DNA of 64,000 nt, from assembly GCA_017464285.1 (NCBI GenBank), contig JAFUDT010000003.1:310001-374000 (forward strand), given 5' to 3'. The notes below the pieces were generated by a model. That model saw only the letters and a list, made by a program, of their open reading frames with translations. It did not search any database and was not told where the DNA came from. Position 1 is the stretch's first letter; every line of letters starts with the position of its first letter. This DNA is from Bacteroidales bacterium. GTDB lineage: Bacteria > Bacteroidota > Bacteroidia > Bacteroidales > UBA1402. This document shows positions 51,298-64,000 of the stretch, in pieces. Made by a program: the position numbers and the translations under genes.

Positions 51298-53363
51298 GAA
51301 GAAAAGTTGTATTGCTGAGCTGCCTGCTGGCCGGCTCGCTGCTGCTGACGGCCCAGAACAGGGGCATGGTCAATACCTACAACAGCCGGCACGCCAGAAT
51401 CTGGAACGCCGATGTCACTTCCGTGGCCTGGACCGACGGATTCTGGGGAGACCGCTTTGAGGTCTGCCGTGACACCATGGTCCTGAATATGTGGCATATC
51501 ATGAACGACCCCGAACTCTGTCATGCCTACCGCAATCTGGAAATCGCCGCCGGCGAAGCCCAGGGAGACCATCACGGCCCGGCTTTCCACGACGGAGACT
51601 TCTTCAAGTGGTTCGAGAGCATGGCGGCGGTCTATGCCGTCACCCGTGATCCGGCTCTGGACAAGCTCATGGACAAGATCATCGCCACCATTGCCAAAGC
51701 CCAGCGCGAGGACGGCTATATGCACACCCAGGTGATCATACCCGAACGCAACCGCCGCAAGTCGGCTACCGACAACCGCGGTCTGGTGGGAACGGCCACC
51801 GGAACGGCCGAGGGCGGAGCCTTCAACAACCGGCTCAATTTCGAGACCTACAATCACGGTCACCTGATGATGGCCGCCTGTGTCCACTACCGTGCCACCG
51901 GCAAGCGTACGCTGCTCGATGTCGCCATCAAGGCCACCGACTTTTTGTACAACTTCTACAAGACGGCTTCGGCCGAACTGGCCCGCAACGCCATCTGCCC
52001 CTCGCATTACATGGGGGTGGTCGAGATGTACCGCGTGACGGGCGATCCGCGTTATCTGGAACTGGCCAGGAACCTGATAGACATACGCGGTATGGTGCAG
52101 AACGGTACAGACGACAACCAGGACCGCGTGCCTTTCCGTGAGCAGATGAATGCCATGGGCCATGCCGTCCGCGCCAACTACCTCTATGCCGGGGTGGCCG
52201 ACGTCTATGCCGAGACAGGTGACGAGAGCCTGATGCGCAACCTGGAATCCATCTGGTCTGACATTGTCAACCACAAGATGTACATCACCGGCGGCTGCGG
52301 TGCGCTCTATGACGGCACTTCGCCCGACGGCACCTGCTATACGCCCGATTCCATCCAGAAGGTGCACCAGTCTTACGGCCGGGCCTTCCAGCTGCCCAAT
52401 TCGACAGCCCACAACGAGACCTGTGCCAATATCGGCAACCTGCTGTTCAACTGGCGCATGTTCCAGATCAGCGGAGACGGCAAGTATAACGACATCGTGG
52501 AAAGGGTTCTCTACAACAGCCTCCTGTCGGGTATCAGCCTGGACGGAACCAAGTATTTCTATACCAATCCGCTGCGTCTTTCCGACAAATTCCCCTATGT
52601 GCTGCGCTGGCCCAAGGAGAGAACTCCCTATATCAGCTGTTTCTGCTGCCCGCCCAACACAGTGCGTACCATCTGCGAGGCCCAGAACTATGCCTACGCC
52701 CTGTCTGAGGAGGGTGTCTGGTGCAACCTCTACGGCGGCAGCAAGCTGGACACCCGACTGAAAGACGGTTCTGCCGTCCTCCTGAGCCAGCAGTCGGCCT
52801 ATCCCTGGGACGGTGAAGTCAGCATCACTGTGGGCAAAGCCCCGCGCAAAAAGGAAATGTCGATATTCCTGCATATTCCTGCCTGGTGCGACCACTTTAC
52901 GGTCCGGGTGAACGGACAGCCCGTCAAGGCCGTTGCCGATAAGGGCTATGCCTGTGTACGCCGTGTCTGGAAAAAGAACGACGTGCTGCAGCTCAGTCTG
53001 GAAATGAAGGCCAAGCTCATCGAATCCAACCCTCTGCTCGAAGAGACCCGCAACCAGGTGGCCGTCATGCGCGGTCCGGTGGTCTATTGCCTGGAGTCAA
53101 GTGATCTGAACGGTCTGGATATCGACAAAGTGGTCATTCCCGCCTCGGCTTCCTTCCAGCCGGAGATGATTGAAATCGACGGTGCCCCGATGGCCGCTCT
53201 GACGGGCGAGGCCCTCTACCTGGCCGATGACGAGTGGCAGGACACGCTTTACCGCGAGGTGCGCCAGGGTGAGCGCAAGATCCGTGTCCGCCTGATTCCC
53301 TACTATGCCTTCGGCAACCGCGGCCACAGTGAAATGACCGTCTGGATGCCCCTGAACAGATAA
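51294..53363 (+). CDS. GH127 glycoside hydrolase (beta-L-arabinofuranosidase/aceric acid hydrolase type)
   Basis: A 689-residue secreted enzyme (signal to about LLLTAQNRG). The (alpha/alpha)6 domain includes WGDRFEVCRDTMVLNMWHIM, HGPAFHDGDFFKWFESMAAV and FETYNHGHLMMAACVHYRAT. The zinc/cysteine active site is seen as HNETCANIGNLLFNWRM (Glu and Cys near 375) and ISCFCCPPNTVRTICEAQN near 447-453, with the nucleophile Cys in the CFCCPPN cluster. Two beta-sandwich domains follow. The family hydrolyses beta-L-arabinofuranose or, in rhamnogalacturonan II, aceric acid linkages; the choice cannot be made from sequence. Confidence 0.92.
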   Translation: MRRKVVLLSCLLAGSLLLTAQNRGMVNTYNSRHARIWNADVTSVAWTDGFWGDRFEVCRDTMVLNMWHIMNDPELCHAYRNLEIAAGEAQGDHHGPAFHDGDFFKWFESMAAVYAVTRDPALDKLMDKIIATIAKAQREDGYMHTQVIIPERNRRKSATDNRGLVGTATGTAEGGAFNNRLNFETYNHGHLMMAACVHYRATGKRTLLDVAIKATDFLYNFYKTASAELARNAICPSHYMGVVEMYRVTGDPRYLELARNLIDIRGMVQNGTDDNQDRVPFREQMNAMGHAVRANYLYAGVADVYAETGDESLMRNLESIWSDIVNHKMYITGGCGALYDGTSPDGTCYTPDSIQKVHQSYGRAFQLPNSTAHNETCANIGNLLFNWRMFQISGDGKYNDIVERVLYNSLLSGISLDGTKYFYTNPLRLSDKFPYVLRWPKERTPYISCFCCPPNTVRTICEAQNYAYALSEEGVWCNLYGGSKLDTRLKDGSAVLLSQQSAYPWDGEVSITVGKAPRKKEMSIFLHIPAWCDHFTVRVNGQPVKAVADKGYACVRRVWKKNDVLQLSLEMKAKLIESNPLLEETRNQVAVMRGPVVYCLESSDLNGLDIDKVVIPASASFQPEMIEIDGAPMAALTGEALYLADDEWQDTLYREVRQGERKIRVRLIPYYAFGNRGHSEMTVWMPLNR

Positions 53364-53381
53364 TGTGAAAAACTGCCGACT

Positions 53382-57916
<4,535 letters not shown>

Positions 57917-57940
57917 TCACCCCTCAAACGCACTAAGTCT

Positions 57941-60900
57941 ATGAAACTCACCAAGCACATTTTGCCGGCAGCCCTTCTGATGCTGAGCAGCGGTCTGTGG
58001 GCCGAAGCCCCGAGAACCATGACAGCTCTTCGTGAACATTTCGTCAATCCTACAGAGGAATCGGCTCCCTGGATTTTCTGGTACTGGATGAACGGTGCCG
58101 TCACCAAAGAGGGGATTACGGCCGATCTGGAAGCCATGAAGGAGATAGGCCTGGAAGGAACGTATCTGATGCCTATCCGGGACTCTTCCAGAGTGCAGTT
58201 CATGCCTAATTCCGTCCTGCAGGGAACGGAGCGTTGGTGGGACATGGTCGGTTGGTCAATGCAAGAAGCCGACCGCCTGGGACTGAAGATGGGTCTGCAT
58301 ATCTGCGACGGCTTTGCCCTGGCCGGCGGCCCGTGGATTACACCGGAAATGTCCATGCAGAAAGTGGTCTATTCCATGCAGAGCCTCTCCGGCGGTCAGT
58401 ACAGGACTCTTGTCTTGGAGCAGCCTGCCTCCCAGGAAGGCTATTATCGCGATATTGCCTGTCTGGCACTGCCTGTGGGCTTGAATGTCAGTACTGATCA
58501 GATCAGTCCCCGGGTCAGCTGCAGTACGGGCGAAGATGTCTCCTTCCTGCCCGACGGCCACGGCAAGCTGGTTTCCAAGACACCGCTCTGGGTGCAATAC
58601 GCCTTCGACGAGCCTTTTACGGCGGCTTCGATGACGGTCTATCCGAGCGGCACCAATTTCCAGGCGCTGCGCTGGCGGGTGGCCGTCAGCGATGACGGTG
58701 AGACTTTCCGTGACATCAAGACCTGTCAGCCTGCCCGCCGGGGATGGCAGGACACGGATGCGCCCAACACTTATTCGCTGCCCGAGACCACGGCACGCTA
58801 TTTCCGTTTTTATTGGACGCCTGAAGGGACTGAACCCGGGGCAGAAGACTTGGATGCCGCCAAATGGAAAGCCGACCTGAGTGTCCGCCGCATCCGTCTG
58901 AGCTCGCTGCCGCTCATCGAGAACTTCGAGGGCAAGACCGGCCTGGTATGGCGACTGAGTCCGCGTCAGACGTCCGGTGATATCGCCCCGGCCTCCTGTG
59001 TAGCCCTGGAGGATATCATTGACTTGAGCGACCGGATGGACGCCAGGGGGGTACTGAGCGATGTCCGCCTGCCTCGCGACCGCCAGTGGCTGATACTCCG
59101 GCTGGGTCATACATCGACCGGCCACCGCAATGATACGGGAGGCGGTGCCAAAGGCCTGGAATGTGACAAATTCAGTCCCGAGGCCATCCGTCTTCAATTC
59201 GACAACTGGTTCGGCGCAGCCTACAAACATATCGACCCCTCCCTGCTCCGGCGGGTGCTGGTACGCATGCATTCCGACAGTTGGGAATGCGGGAGCCAGA
59301 ACTGGACCGGCCGCTTCCTGGAAGAATTCAAAGCCCGCCGGCAGTACGACCTGAAGCCTTATCTGGCTTTGTACGCCGGTATTCCGCTGGTCAGTGCCGA
59401 GACTTCTGAAGCGGTCCTGTACGACATCCGTCTGACCATTGCCGAGATGGTCCACGACATTTTCTTCCGTACGCTGTCCGGCCTGGCGCACGACTACGGC
59501 TGCCAGTTCAGTTCGGAATGTGTGGCGCCCACCATGCTCAGCGACGGCCTGCTACACTATGACATGGTCGACCTGCCGATGGGTGAATATTGGCTGGACA
59601 GTCCGACTCACGACAAGCCCAACGACATGTTCGACGCCATCTCGGCGGCTCATATCTATGGCAAGAACCTGGTACAGGCAGAAGGTTTCACACAGCTCAG
59701 AGCTCTGTGGAAGGAATATCCCGGCATGCTCAAGACCTTGGGCGACTACAACCTTGCCCTGGGCATGAACAAACTCTTTTTCCATGTCTTCTGCCAGCAT
59801 CCTTTCCCGGGTAAGTATCCGGGTATGACGCTCGACGGTATCGGCCTGTATATGCACGGCAGCCAGACCTGGTGGCCCTTTGCCGGTGCCTGGGTCGAGT
59901 ATATCAAACGTTGCCAGACCATGTTGCAGTATGGACATCCGGTGGTCGACATCGCTGTCTTCACGGGAGAGAACCTGCCTTCGCGTTCCGTATTGCCCGA
60001 CAAGCTGGTCGCTTCGCTGCCCGGACTGTTCGGGCCCGAGAGGGTGGCCTCGGAGGCTGAACGCGTCAAAAACGAGGGACAGCCGGTACATTCCACCTCG
60101 GTGGCGGTGACGGCAGCGAAGAACATGGTGACGGCCGACCTGTGGACCGACCCTCTGCGCGGCTACAAATACGACTGCATCAACCCTGACGCTCTGCTGC
60201 GTCTGGCCAGCGTCCGTGACGGGCGGATGGTACTGCCCGGCGGGGCATCCTACAAGGTGCTCGTCCTGCCCCTGGCTCATCCCATGGCTCCCGATGCCGA
60301 ATACCTGAGCTATGAAATACTGCAGAAGATCAAGACACTGCAGGATGGAGGAGTGGTGGTCATGCTGCCGCCGACCCTGCCCGTAGCCTCTCCTTCCCAT
60401 ACCGGCACGGCATCGGGTCGTATCTCTGCGGACGACTACCGGCAGCTGGCTCAGGCAGTCTGGGCCCGGGCCCGGGAAACAGGTACCGTATTGCCTTATA
60501 TGGAGGCCGGTCTGGATTCGCTGGGACTGACCCCGGATATCCGTTTCTTCGACACCCAGGGCCGACTGCTGGACGACATCGCCTGGAATCACCGCAGCGA
60601 CGGAGTGAACGACATCTGGTTTGTCTCCAACCAGAGCGGCAGCGCCCGTCGGGTACTGGTGCAGCTGCGTGAGAGCGACAACAACCTGGTGGAACTTTGG
60701 CAGCCGCTCACGGGCGAGGTGACCAACCTGCGTGCCGGCGGCTGGGAACACGGCCGGGTCATTCACCTGAGCCTGGAAAAGAACGGCTCGGTCTTTATCG
60801 TCATGCGCGGTACGCCCGGCATCGACCGTGACGGCAATGCCGAATACCGCACCGTGGCCCGTACAGTACGTCCTGCTGCCACCGACCGCCAGCTGCTGCC

Positions 60901-61438
60901 CATGAAGTTCTCACCCTGGCAGATCACCTTGCACCGGGCCGACACGACCCTGCAGGTCAAGGAACTTTTCGACTGGAGCCAGGCCGCCCAGCCCAAGATC
61001 CGCTATTATTCCGGCATGGCCGGCTACCGTAGCACCTTCGAAGTGAAACTGCCCAAGGAGCAGCCTGAGAATGCCCGTTATTTCCTGCAGTTTGAACATG
61101 TCGACGTAGCTGCAGGCGTAAAGGTCAACGGCGAGGACTGCGGCACCATCTGGTGCGAGCCTTACCGGGTAGAAGTCACCCGGGTACTGAAAAACGGCCG
61201 CAATACCCTGGAGATAGAAGTGGCCAACACCTGGTACAACTATACCCAGGCCTATAACTACGGGGTAGTCAATGACGACAATTACTGGACTAACGGACGT
61301 ACCTGGGATTACCGGACCCGGGGCTCTGTCTCGGAGGTCAGCCTGCAGCCTTCGGGCCTTTGGGGGCATGTGGACCTGCTGCTCGAAAGCCCCAAACAAC
61401 TCAATACAATGATCCAATCACAGCAACAGACACGATGA
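57941..61438 (+). CDS. GH106 alpha-L-rhamnosidase
   Basis: A 1165-residue secreted enzyme (signal to about SSGLWAEAP). Its N-terminal part is typical of GH106: PTEESAPWIFWYWMNGAVTK, KEGITADLEAMKEIGLEGTY and EADRLGLKMGLHICDGFALA. Further conserved barrel segments are VLVRMHSDSWECGSQNWTGR near 450 and MLSDGLLHYDMVDLPMGEYW near 540. The C-terminus is a galactose-binding-like domain (YFLQFEHVDVAAGVKVNGED, WCEPYRVEVTRVLKNGRNT). Known members act on rhamnogalacturonan II side chains. It overlaps the SGNH gene by four bases. Confidence 0.92.
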   Translation: MKLTKHILPAALLMLSSGLWAEAPRTMTALREHFVNPTEESAPWIFWYWMNGAVTKEGITADLEAMKEIGLEGTYLMPIRDSSRVQFMPNSVLQGTERWWDMVGWSMQEADRLGLKMGLHICDGFALAGGPWITPEMSMQKVVYSMQSLSGGQYRTLVLEQPASQEGYYRDIACLALPVGLNVSTDQISPRVSCSTGEDVSFLPDGHGKLVSKTPLWVQYAFDEPFTAASMTVYPSGTNFQALRWRVAVSDDGETFRDIKTCQPARRGWQDTDAPNTYSLPETTARYFRFYWTPEGTEPGAEDLDAAKWKADLSVRRIRLSSLPLIENFEGKTGLVWRLSPRQTSGDIAPASCVALEDIIDLSDRMDARGVLSDVRLPRDRQWLILRLGHTSTGHRNDTGGGAKGLECDKFSPEAIRLQFDNWFGAAYKHIDPSLLRRVLVRMHSDSWECGSQNWTGRFLEEFKARRQYDLKPYLALYAGIPLVSAETSEAVLYDIRLTIAEMVHDIFFRTLSGLAHDYGCQFSSECVAPTMLSDGLLHYDMVDLPMGEYWLDSPTHDKPNDMFDAISAAHIYGKNLVQAEGFTQLRALWKEYPGMLKTLGDYNLALGMNKLFFHVFCQHPFPGKYPGMTLDGIGLYMHGSQTWWPFAGAWVEYIKRCQTMLQYGHPVVDIAVFTGENLPSRSVLPDKLVASLPGLFGPERVASEAERVKNEGQPVHSTSVAVTAAKNMVTADLWTDPLRGYKYDCINPDALLRLASVRDGRMVLPGGASYKVLVLPLAHPMAPDAEYLSYEILQKIKTLQDGGVVVMLPPTLPVASPSHTGTASGRISADDYRQLAQAVWARARETGTVLPYMEAGLDSLGLTPDIRFFDTQGRLLDDIAWNHRSDGVNDIWFVSNQSGSARRVLVQLRESDNNLVELWQPLTGEVTNLRAGGWEHGRVIHLSLEKNGSVFIVMRGTPGIDRDGNAEYRTVARTVRPAATDRQLLPMKFSPWQITLHRADTTLQVKELFDWSQAAQPKIRYYSGMAGYRSTFEVKLPKEQPENARYFLQFEHVDVAAGVKVNGEDCGTIWCEPYRVEVTRVLKNGRNTLEIEVANTWYNYTQAYNYGVVNDDNYWTNGRTWDYRTRGSVSEVSLQPSGLWGHVDLLLESPKQLNTMIQSQQQTR

Positions 61439-62877
61439 ACAGACTATGGATAGTTTTGGCGGCCGCGCTGCTCAGCCAGGCCGCCGCAAGGGCAGAGGTG
61501 ACCCTGCCGTCTTTCTTTACGGACAACATGCTCCTGCAGCAGCAGAGCCGGGCGGCCCTCTGGGGTACGGCGACTCCGAACAGGATGGTGCGTGTCAAGA
61601 CTTCGTGGAACAACCGGGAGACCAAGGTAATGGCCGACGAACAGGGTTCCTGGAAGTGCTATGTCGAAACCCCGGTCGCCGGCGGCCCCTATTACATTGT
61701 TTTCAATGACGGACAGGAGAAAGTCGTGGACAACGTCCTGATCGGCGAGCTCTGGTTTTGTTCCGGCCAGTCCAACATGGAACAGCCCATGAAGGGCTAT
61801 ACTTCCCAGTCGATTGAAAACGCTGAGCGGGATATTTTCCTGAGTACAGACGCCTCCCTGCGCCTGTTTACCGTGAGCCGGGCTGCCCGCGCCGAACTTC
61901 AGGACGATGTCAAGGGGGCCTGGGCCGAGGCCGAACCTGCCGTGGTGCAGGACTTTTCGGCCACAGCTTATCATTTCGGACGTTTTCTGCGCCAGGCGCT
62001 CAATGTCCCGGTCGGCCTGATTGTCAGCAGCTGGGGCGGCACGCCGGCCCAGGCCTGGACCAGTGGCGAATACCTGGCCGATTTTCCCGAATATCCTGTG
62101 CCCCAGGCCGGTCAGCGCTTTACAGGCAACACCCCCTCGGCCCTTTACAACGGCATGGTGCATCCCTTCCTGGGACTGACCATGAGGGGAGTCATCTGGT
62201 ATCAGGGTGAATCCAACTACGAACGTCCCGATCTCTATGCCCGCCTGTTTACCAAGATGGTACAGTGCTGGCGCGAAAACTGGGGTATCGGCGAGTTCCC
62301 CTTCTATTATTGCCAGATTGCTCCATACGACTACAGCATCATCACCAAGTCGGGCGAGCCGGTCATCAATTCGGCCTATTTGCGGGAAGCACAGCTCCAG
62401 GCCGAGGAAATGATCCCCAATTCGGCCATGGTCGTCCTCATGGACGGCGGTTTGAAGGGAGGCATCCATCCCCGCAAAAAACAACTGGCCGGCGAACGTC
62501 TGGCCATGAAGGCCCTGGCCGGTACTTACGGGTTCAAGATCCCGGTCGAGAGTCCGCGGCTGGCCAGTATGGAGGTACGTGACAGTGTGGCCGTGCTCAC
62601 ATTCGACCATTCTCCCAAATATCTCGACTGTACCCGTGGTGAGCTGCAATGGTTCACCATCGCAGGCGAAGACAGCATTTTCTATCCGGCTCAGGCCAAG
62701 ATCAAGTGGAACTCCAACATCATAGAGGTCCAGGCCCCTCAGGTGGCCCGTCCGGTAGCGGTGCGCTACGCTTTCTCCAACTGGGCCGACGGCGACCTGT
62801 TCGGCCAGAACGGCTGGCCCGTCTCCTCGTTCCGCACCGACGACTGGCCGATAAAGCCCGAATGTATCAAAGAATAA
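61435..62877 (+). CDS. SGNH/GDSL esterase, sialate O-acetylesterase family
   Basis: A 480-residue secreted esterase (signal MNRLWIVLAAALLSQAAARA). The nucleophile Ser is in IGELWFCSGQSNMEQPMKGY near residue 113; the oxyanion Gly and Asn are in VSSWGGTPAQAW and IWYQGESNYERPDLYA; the Asp/His pair is in GGIHPRKKQLAGERLA near 350. Family members remove acetyl or methyl groups from sugars. Within this cluster the likely substrate is an esterified pectin side chain. The ATG overlaps the TGA of the GH106 gene. Confidence 0.88.
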   Translation: MNRLWIVLAAALLSQAAARAEVTLPSFFTDNMLLQQQSRAALWGTATPNRMVRVKTSWNNRETKVMADEQGSWKCYVETPVAGGPYYIVFNDGQEKVVDNVLIGELWFCSGQSNMEQPMKGYTSQSIENAERDIFLSTDASLRLFTVSRAARAELQDDVKGAWAEAEPAVVQDFSATAYHFGRFLRQALNVPVGLIVSSWGGTPAQAWTSGEYLADFPEYPVPQAGQRFTGNTPSALYNGMVHPFLGLTMRGVIWYQGESNYERPDLYARLFTKMVQCWRENWGIGEFPFYYCQIAPYDYSIITKSGEPVINSAYLREAQLQAEEMIPNSAMVVLMDGGLKGGIHPRKKQLAGERLAMKALAGTYGFKIPVESPRLASMEVRDSVAVLTFDHSPKYLDCTRGELQWFTIAGEDSIFYPAQAKIKWNSNIIEVQAPQVARPVAVRYAFSNWADGDLFGQNGWPVSSFRTDDWPIKPECIKE

Positions 62878-62896
62878 CTCAGAAAACAAGCAAGCT

Positions 62897-64000
62897 ATGA
62901 TACGCAAAAGTCTGTTGTGCCTGGGGTTGCTGTGCACGCTCAGCCTGACTGCCTGCCGCGCGACGGAAAATACAGCTACGCTGCCTTGGCAGCAGGATTT
63001 CAACCCGGTGAAAGGCTACGATGTCTGCTGGACGAGCCAGAGCCGTAATTCGAGTGAGTCGATGCCTTGCGGCGGAGGCGACATCGGATTGAATGTCTGG
63101 GTGGAGAACGGCGACCTGCTGTTTTATGTGAACCGCAGCGGCACTTTCGACGAGGACAATACCCTGCTCAAGCTGGGGCGGGTGAGAATCTCCTTTGAGC
63201 ATCCGCTCGACTCGGACTGGTTCTGTCAGACACTGTTGCTGGAAAAGGGCCGCGTGTTGGTTCAGGCGGGCGAAGAGGATGTCCGGACCGACATCGAAGT
63301 CTGGACAGATGTCTTTCAGCCCGTGGTGCACGTGGATATCCGTTCGGCCCTCAAACAGCGTATATGGGCCTCTTACGAAAGCTGGCGCTATGAGGACCGT
63401 CCCCTGCGCAAGAACGAAGGCTTCATGACTTCCTACAAATGGGCTCCTCCCAAGGGGCTTATGGTCAAGGCCGACCAGATGGAGACGCATCGCCGCAACA
63501 TCACCTTCCTGCACCAGAACCCCCAGTCGCCGACCATGTTCGACGTGACGGTCGGACAGCAGGGTATGGAAGCGCTTAAAGACAGTCTCTACAACCCCAT
63601 CGCCAACCTGGTTTTCGGTGGACGTCTGTCGGGCAGGGGACTGCGTTTTGAGGGTGTCACCGACGGTCGCTATCTCGATACCGATTACCGGGCTTTCCGT
63701 CTGAAAAGCCGACGCAGCCGCCATCATCGCGTGCAGCTGACTCTCTGCACCCTGCAGGGAGAGAAGGGTACGGCTCCGGCCAAAATCAGGAAACAATGGC
63801 TCAAGGCTCTGAGCAGACAGGCGCGGCGCGTGCACTACAACCGGGACCAGGCCCGCACGCTGGCTTGGTGGCAGCAGTTCTGGAATCGCAGCTATATCCG
63901 TATCAACAGCGATTTTGAGCGGGTGGACGACGCCTCCTACGAAGCATGGAAAGTGGGTCGCAATTATCAGCTTTTCCGTTATCAGCTGGCCTGTAACGCC
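62897..64000 (+). CDS. DUF5703-containing glycoside hydrolase-like protein (3' end outside window)
   Basis: 368 codons are visible and the frame is open at the right edge. A lipoprotein signal (LLCTLSLTACRAT) is followed by GYDVCWTSQSRNSSESMPCG, GDIGLNVWVENGDLLFYVNR and SGTFDEDNTLLKLGRVRISF, which match from memory the DUF5703 N-terminal domain of large (alpha/alpha)6-type secreted proteins resembling GH95. From about residue 320 the catalytic-type part begins (LAWWQQFWNRSYIRIN). It is 19 bases after the esterase gene and in the same operon. Confidence 0.75.
   Translation, partial: MIRKSLLCLGLLCTLSLTACRATENTATLPWQQDFNPVKGYDVCWTSQSRNSSESMPCGGGDIGLNVWVENGDLLFYVNRSGTFDEDNTLLKLGRVRISFEHPLDSDWFCQTLLLEKGRVLVQAGEEDVRTDIEVWTDVFQPVVHVDIRSALKQRIWASYESWRYEDRPLRKNEGFMTSYKWAPPKGLMVKADQMETHRRNITFLHQNPQSPTMFDVTVGQQGMEALKDSLYNPIANLVFGGRLSGRGLRFEGVTDGRYLDTDYRAFRLKSRRSRHHRVQLTLCTLQGEKGTAPAKIRKQWLKALSRQARRVHYNRDQARTLAWWQQFWNRSYIRINSDFERVDDASYEAWKVGRNYQLFRYQLACNA

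Overview
The window is about 64 kb of a high-GC chromosome from the phylum Bacteroidota, probably a gut-type member of the Bacteroidales. Several signs agree. Promoters are of the Bacteroides type (TTTG, 19-20 bases, TAnnTTTG). Shine-Dalgarno sites are weak or absent. The housekeeping set fits the order: a long Bacteroidota YidC, a pyrophosphate-dependent phosphofructokinase, a full Rnf operon led by an RseC-like gene, a queuine transferase without the usual zinc cysteines, and many lipoproteins and glycoside hydrolases. Genus cannot be fixed from the sequence alone.

Layout. 0-9.6 kb: the start of an Fe-S scaffold gene cut by the window edge, two tandem APH-like phosphotransferases, a two-gene polar amino acid ABC transporter, a NagZ-like GH3 fused to an M15 peptidase domain, PPi-PFK, and a small unknown protein. 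9.6-24.7 kb: tRNA-Val(GAC), yidC, an outer-membrane barrel protein, rseC-like-rnfBCDGEA-galE, a prolyl oligopeptidase, tgt and an LptF/G permease. 24.7-30.4 kb: a secreted GH2 enzyme, then a leftward operon of a small membrane protein, an OmpH/Skp-like chaperone and Lon.

30.5-39.0 kb is an accessory region bracketed by two inverted copies of a structured repeat. Each copy has a conserved 45-base core inside stems whose sequences differ but still pair. The region holds a frameshifted small gene, a DUF4143 ATPase preceded by four 23-bp iterons, a likely relaxase remnant and a 41-residue remnant of a type IIG-like restriction-modification enzyme. It also holds an AT-richer four-gene leftward operon: XRE regulator, AlbA/Schlafen-HATPase protein, unknown 207-residue protein, and GIY-YIG nuclease with a RAMA/DUF4357-like tail. 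This operon is the best candidate here for an undescribed defence or mobile-element system. A flavoprotein, a sugar O-acetyltransferase and a cyclophilin-like lipoprotein complete the region.

39.2-64 kb: pepD, a beta-helix lipoprotein and a fasciclin-domain lipoprotein, then a tightly packed run of nine carbohydrate-active genes with four-base overlaps or short gaps: GH78, GH140, GH78, GH127, beta-propeller glycosidase-like, GH2, GH106, SGNH esterase, and a DUF5703 protein cut by the window edge. The GH140 (apiosidase family) with GH106, GH78 and GH127 points to pectin, most likely rhamnogalacturonan II. No SusC/SusD pair or hybrid sensor lies inside the window.
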